From assembly GCF_945859705.1 (NCBI RefSeq), contig NC_079136.1:54326094-54390093 (forward strand): a stretch of DNA of 64,000 bases, read 5' to 3'. This document shows, piece after piece, positions 61,492-64,000 of this stretch; positions within the stretch are counted from its first letter, which is position 1, and every line of letters starts with the position of its first letter. Source of the DNA: Episyrphus balteatus. Its lineage: Eukaryota > Arthropoda > Insecta > Diptera > Syrphidae. A model generated the notes under the pieces. That model saw only the letters and a program-made list of their open reading frames with translations. It had not been told where the DNA came from and made no database searches. The position numbers and the translations under genes are program-made.

Positions 61492-61724
61492 CCCTAGAAA
61501 GATCATCTACGTCTGTAAGACGTATGGCGTGTAAAGAACTGTTTTATCTAATTCAATTCAAATTTCTGGGTTTTTGTTAAATTGATTTGATTTATTATAT
61601 CACTTCTTTAAAATAATCAAAGTAATGAGTTAAATAAATATGACAAAAAGTGTTAACATAAGACCAAAAATCTTTTTTAGAATCATACGTCTCTGAGACG
61701 TATATTATGATTATCTTTCTAGGG
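61492..61724. mobile_element. piggyBac-like MITE inserted in composite copy B
   Basis: 233 bp with ends CCCTAGAAAGATCATC / GATTATCTTTCTAGGG. The CCCTAGAAAGAT start is that of piggyBac. TTAA flanks both sides (61488-61491, 61725-61728). Subterminal palindromes TACGTCTGTAAGACGTA and TACGTCTCAGAGACGTA lie inside each end. Copy A keeps one TTAA at the matching place (47067-47070). Confidence 0.93.
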
Positions 61725-61912
61725 TTAAAAAAACCAAGAGAAAGATCACGAAAAATTATCTGTTTTATTTATAAAAATATCCATGTGTTAAAATAATTCC
61801 ATTAATAACTAGAACCAAACATCTTGAGCTATGGTGTTTTATAAAAGTTTAAAATATCTTCATATTTCATTATACTTTCCAAATAAAAATCAATGTATCC
61901 TCTCACCCATCA

Positions 61913-62085
61913 CAGCTCAGCTCAGCTCACTTTACTTTAGCTCACCCAACAGCTCAGCTCAACCATCAGCTCAGCTGACTTTCAGCTCAGCTCAAATGAG
62001 CTGAGCTATGGTACATAGCTCAAAAGTCAGCTAGCTCAAAATTTGAGCTGAGCTGTGAGCTGAGCTCAGCTCACTTTTGAGCTTT
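61913..62085. repeat. AGCTCAGCTC array, composite copy B
   Basis: Same as 47258-47430, with its inverted partner at 60451-60522. Confidence 0.75.
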
Positions 62086-62929
62086 GTAGCAACTCTGCAA
62101 GTTCCATATTGCTACTACTAGTGCTGAAGCACACACAATTCTCATAAAATAACCATATCGCACATTTTATGCTCAATTCATTTAGTTTCGTTAAGCGTAT
62201 ACCGTACGTTCTGAACCGCACAACATGTGTAAATTTCACAGAATAAATTGAAAACTACATGGACGCAAAGAGGATGAAAGAATTAATTTATTGTTCACTT
62301 GATAAAAATGTAAAAAAACGATGTGTGGATTAATTAATTTAATAATAGAAATTAAAAATATCAAATGAAATTCATTTACATATACTGAATGAGAAGTATA
62401 ACTTCAGTCGCGTGTACATGTGTACACACACTCTTTTTTTTTTTTTTTTTTTTACTTATTTCCAAGGATGGAAGTAAGGGTTTCATTTTTTGTATGGGGA
62501 TCAACGAAAAGGGTGCAAGCTTTTGTTGACATTTTTATATTCTCAGCCAACGCAAAGAGACAGGAGCACACAAATATAAAAAGATTAAGCGTAACTCTAT
62601 TTGGCTGTCACGTTATTGGAATTATTGTGTGTAAGATGTGTGGAGAATGTGCGAGTTGCGAGCACGTGCGTGTATGTGTGTGCTATGTAAGGATTTATTT
62701 TTGGCAGTTTAAATATATCGATTTAATATCAACAAAAGTGGAATGGTATATTCTGGAGTAATGGAAATTAATTTGAGATATAAGAAGAAATAAATGTTGT
62801 GATATTCAAGTCAGAAAGGTTCCTTTACTTATTTAAATTCTGTAATGTACATACTCCGAGTTTTTTCTAAAGAAGCAGAAGGTAATTATGTCTAAGGGTG
62901 ATAAATCAAACGATTTAAACTAAAACTTT

Positions 62930-63300
62930 AAAAAAAAGTTACTCATACGCCACCGAATCCTCAATGTGCTTAGCATTGTGAAAAATTGGTTAGAGGCGTT
63001 TTCGAAAACATTTTATAGGAGAGGTATACGTCATGTCATAGAGGAGATATTGAAACAAAAAAAACCCTAGGAATTACAAAAAAAAAAAATCATGTGTGCT
63101 GATTGTATAGAAAATCCGTCAACCCGTTTATGTTGCAGCCTCTTGTTAAGATGGACGCATGCTCTGAGGCGCAGATGAACAGATGAACAGATGCACAGCC
63201 TGACAGACGTCATGGCAAAATCCATTTTTCTTATACATACTTTTATTAAAATTTTGATTTTTCTTTTGACACGAAAACATTTCTTGTCATAGAACAATTA
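62930..63300 (+). repeat. GCACGACTGG family, diverged partial copy 6
   Basis: Contains GGTTAGAGGCGTTTTCGAAAA, AGAAAATCCGTCAACCCGTTTA, GACGTCATGGCAAAA and GACACGAAAACATTTCTTG, matching the second half of copy 3. Confidence 0.55.
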
Positions 63301-63384
63301 ATAAATGAATGATCAAAATACTGATAAACTTTGGACTTTGAGTACCTGTTTATTCTCTCACTCACTTATTTAATTCTTTTTGAA

Positions 63385-63740
63385 AATGGCGCATTTTACT
63401 TTTAAAAAATGACGAACTTCAATTTTGAGAAATGAGGCACGTTACTTTTAAAATTGACGCCCGTCACTTTTGAAAATGAAGCACGTCCCATTTGAAAAAT
63501 AGCGCCTGTTTCTTTTGAAAAATAACGCGCGTCTCTTTTGAAAATGAAGCCCGTCACATTGGAAAAATGACGCACTTCACTTTTGAATAATGACGCGCGT
63601 CACTTTTGAAAATGATGCGCGTTACTTTTGAAAATTACGCACGTCACTTTTAAAAATGATGTACTTAACTTTTAAAATGACGCACGTCACTTTTGAAAAT
63701 GAAGCGCTTTACTTTGGAAAATAATTTGCGTCTCTTTTGA
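63385..63740 (+). repeat. 22-bp minisatellite, CACTTTTGAAAATGACGCACGT
   Basis: About 15 imperfect tandem units, each with a CTTTTGAAAATGA core and a variable GCRCGTC part. Units vary between 21 and 24 bases. Confidence 0.85.
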
Positions 63741-64000
63741 AAATAATACACACTTTTATTTTATTCTTCATTGTTTTTCTTGTTTTTTTTTTTTTTTTTT
63801 TTTAATAGAGGCTCAAAAAACATTAATTTCCTTGTCCTGACTTAACTCTTGATCCTAGAAAAATGCAGACAAGAACCCCATCAGTTTTTTTTTTTTTTTC
63901 CTTTAAAGCAACCCTTTAATAACGAATGCCCTAGTGCACATGGCTTATGAAAAGAACTAGGTACTTAAAATAATAAGGGACACCAAAGCTAAAGTTTGCA

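Larger units (their letters stand above)
60059..62440 (+). repeat. Composite repeat, copy B
   Basis: Same order and orientation as 45715-47788, 14.3 kb away. It starts 157 bases past the splice donor of the 59355-59902 exon. It has 12 rather than 10 minisatellite units and carries a piggyBac-like insertion at 61492-61724. Confidence 0.85.

Noticed and set aside
1..64000. CRISPR arrays, rRNA and tRNA genes
   Set aside because: No regularly spaced identical repeats with unique spacers, no rRNA-like conserved blocks and no cloverleaf with A/B boxes seen; the two tRNA-Lys matches are primer-binding sites.

Overview
The window looks like an AT-rich insect nuclear genome, most likely a dipteran. 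The reasons are long A/T runs, ATGATG and CAC/CAG microsatellites, arthropod-style TATA and splice signals, and many small DNA transposons. Nearly all of it is non-coding, so most of the window is probably intron or intergenic DNA packed with nested transposable elements. No rRNA, tRNA or CRISPR array could be supported.

Only two host coding features are convincing, both on the + strand. (1) 30553-31839 is an intronless gene for a 428-residue secreted, alanine-rich helical protein with its own TATA box and poly(A) signals. Its two halves appear to be an ancient internal duplication. (2) 59355-59902 is an exon bounded by a 3' splice site and a phase-0 donor. It carries the first 137 codons of a protein with a basic, Ser/Thr/His-rich N terminus; the rest of that gene lies beyond the window. 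A 74-codon minus-strand frame at 3308-3532 is possible but weak.

Region by region: 5.08-6.80 kb is a poly-G-ended hAT-like element with a perfect 8-bp target duplication. 8.0-10.6 kb is a nest of TCGATAGTT elements followed by a TTA-flanked element. 13.6-15.0 kb holds a palindromic repeat, then a 5' LTR, a tRNA-Lys primer site and a gag fragment of a truncated retrotransposon. 18.1-19.9 kb is a large palindrome with a TTAA-flanked element in its loop. 24.5-30.1 kb and 35.0-36.4 kb hold copies of one interspersed family, two of which were hit by TA-flanked long-TIR elements. 40.1-41.9 kb has two short hAT-like MITEs, each with a perfect 8-bp duplication. 42.2-43.7 and 48.5-49.1 kb are inverted copies of an element with AGAATTTTG arrays. 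45.7-47.8 and 60.1-62.4 kb are two copies of a composite repeat; the second carries a piggyBac-like MITE whose empty site is preserved in the first. 53.2-54.3 kb is a TA element containing another TTAA element. 54.4-57.9 kb is a young, internally deleted Ty3/gypsy-type LTR retrotransposon on the minus strand. The right edge has a 22-bp minisatellite.

The main biological content is therefore a layered record of transposon insertion around one self-contained secreted-protein gene and the 5' part of a larger spliced gene. Family assignments rest on termini, target-site duplications and recognisable protein motifs read by eye; no database search was run.
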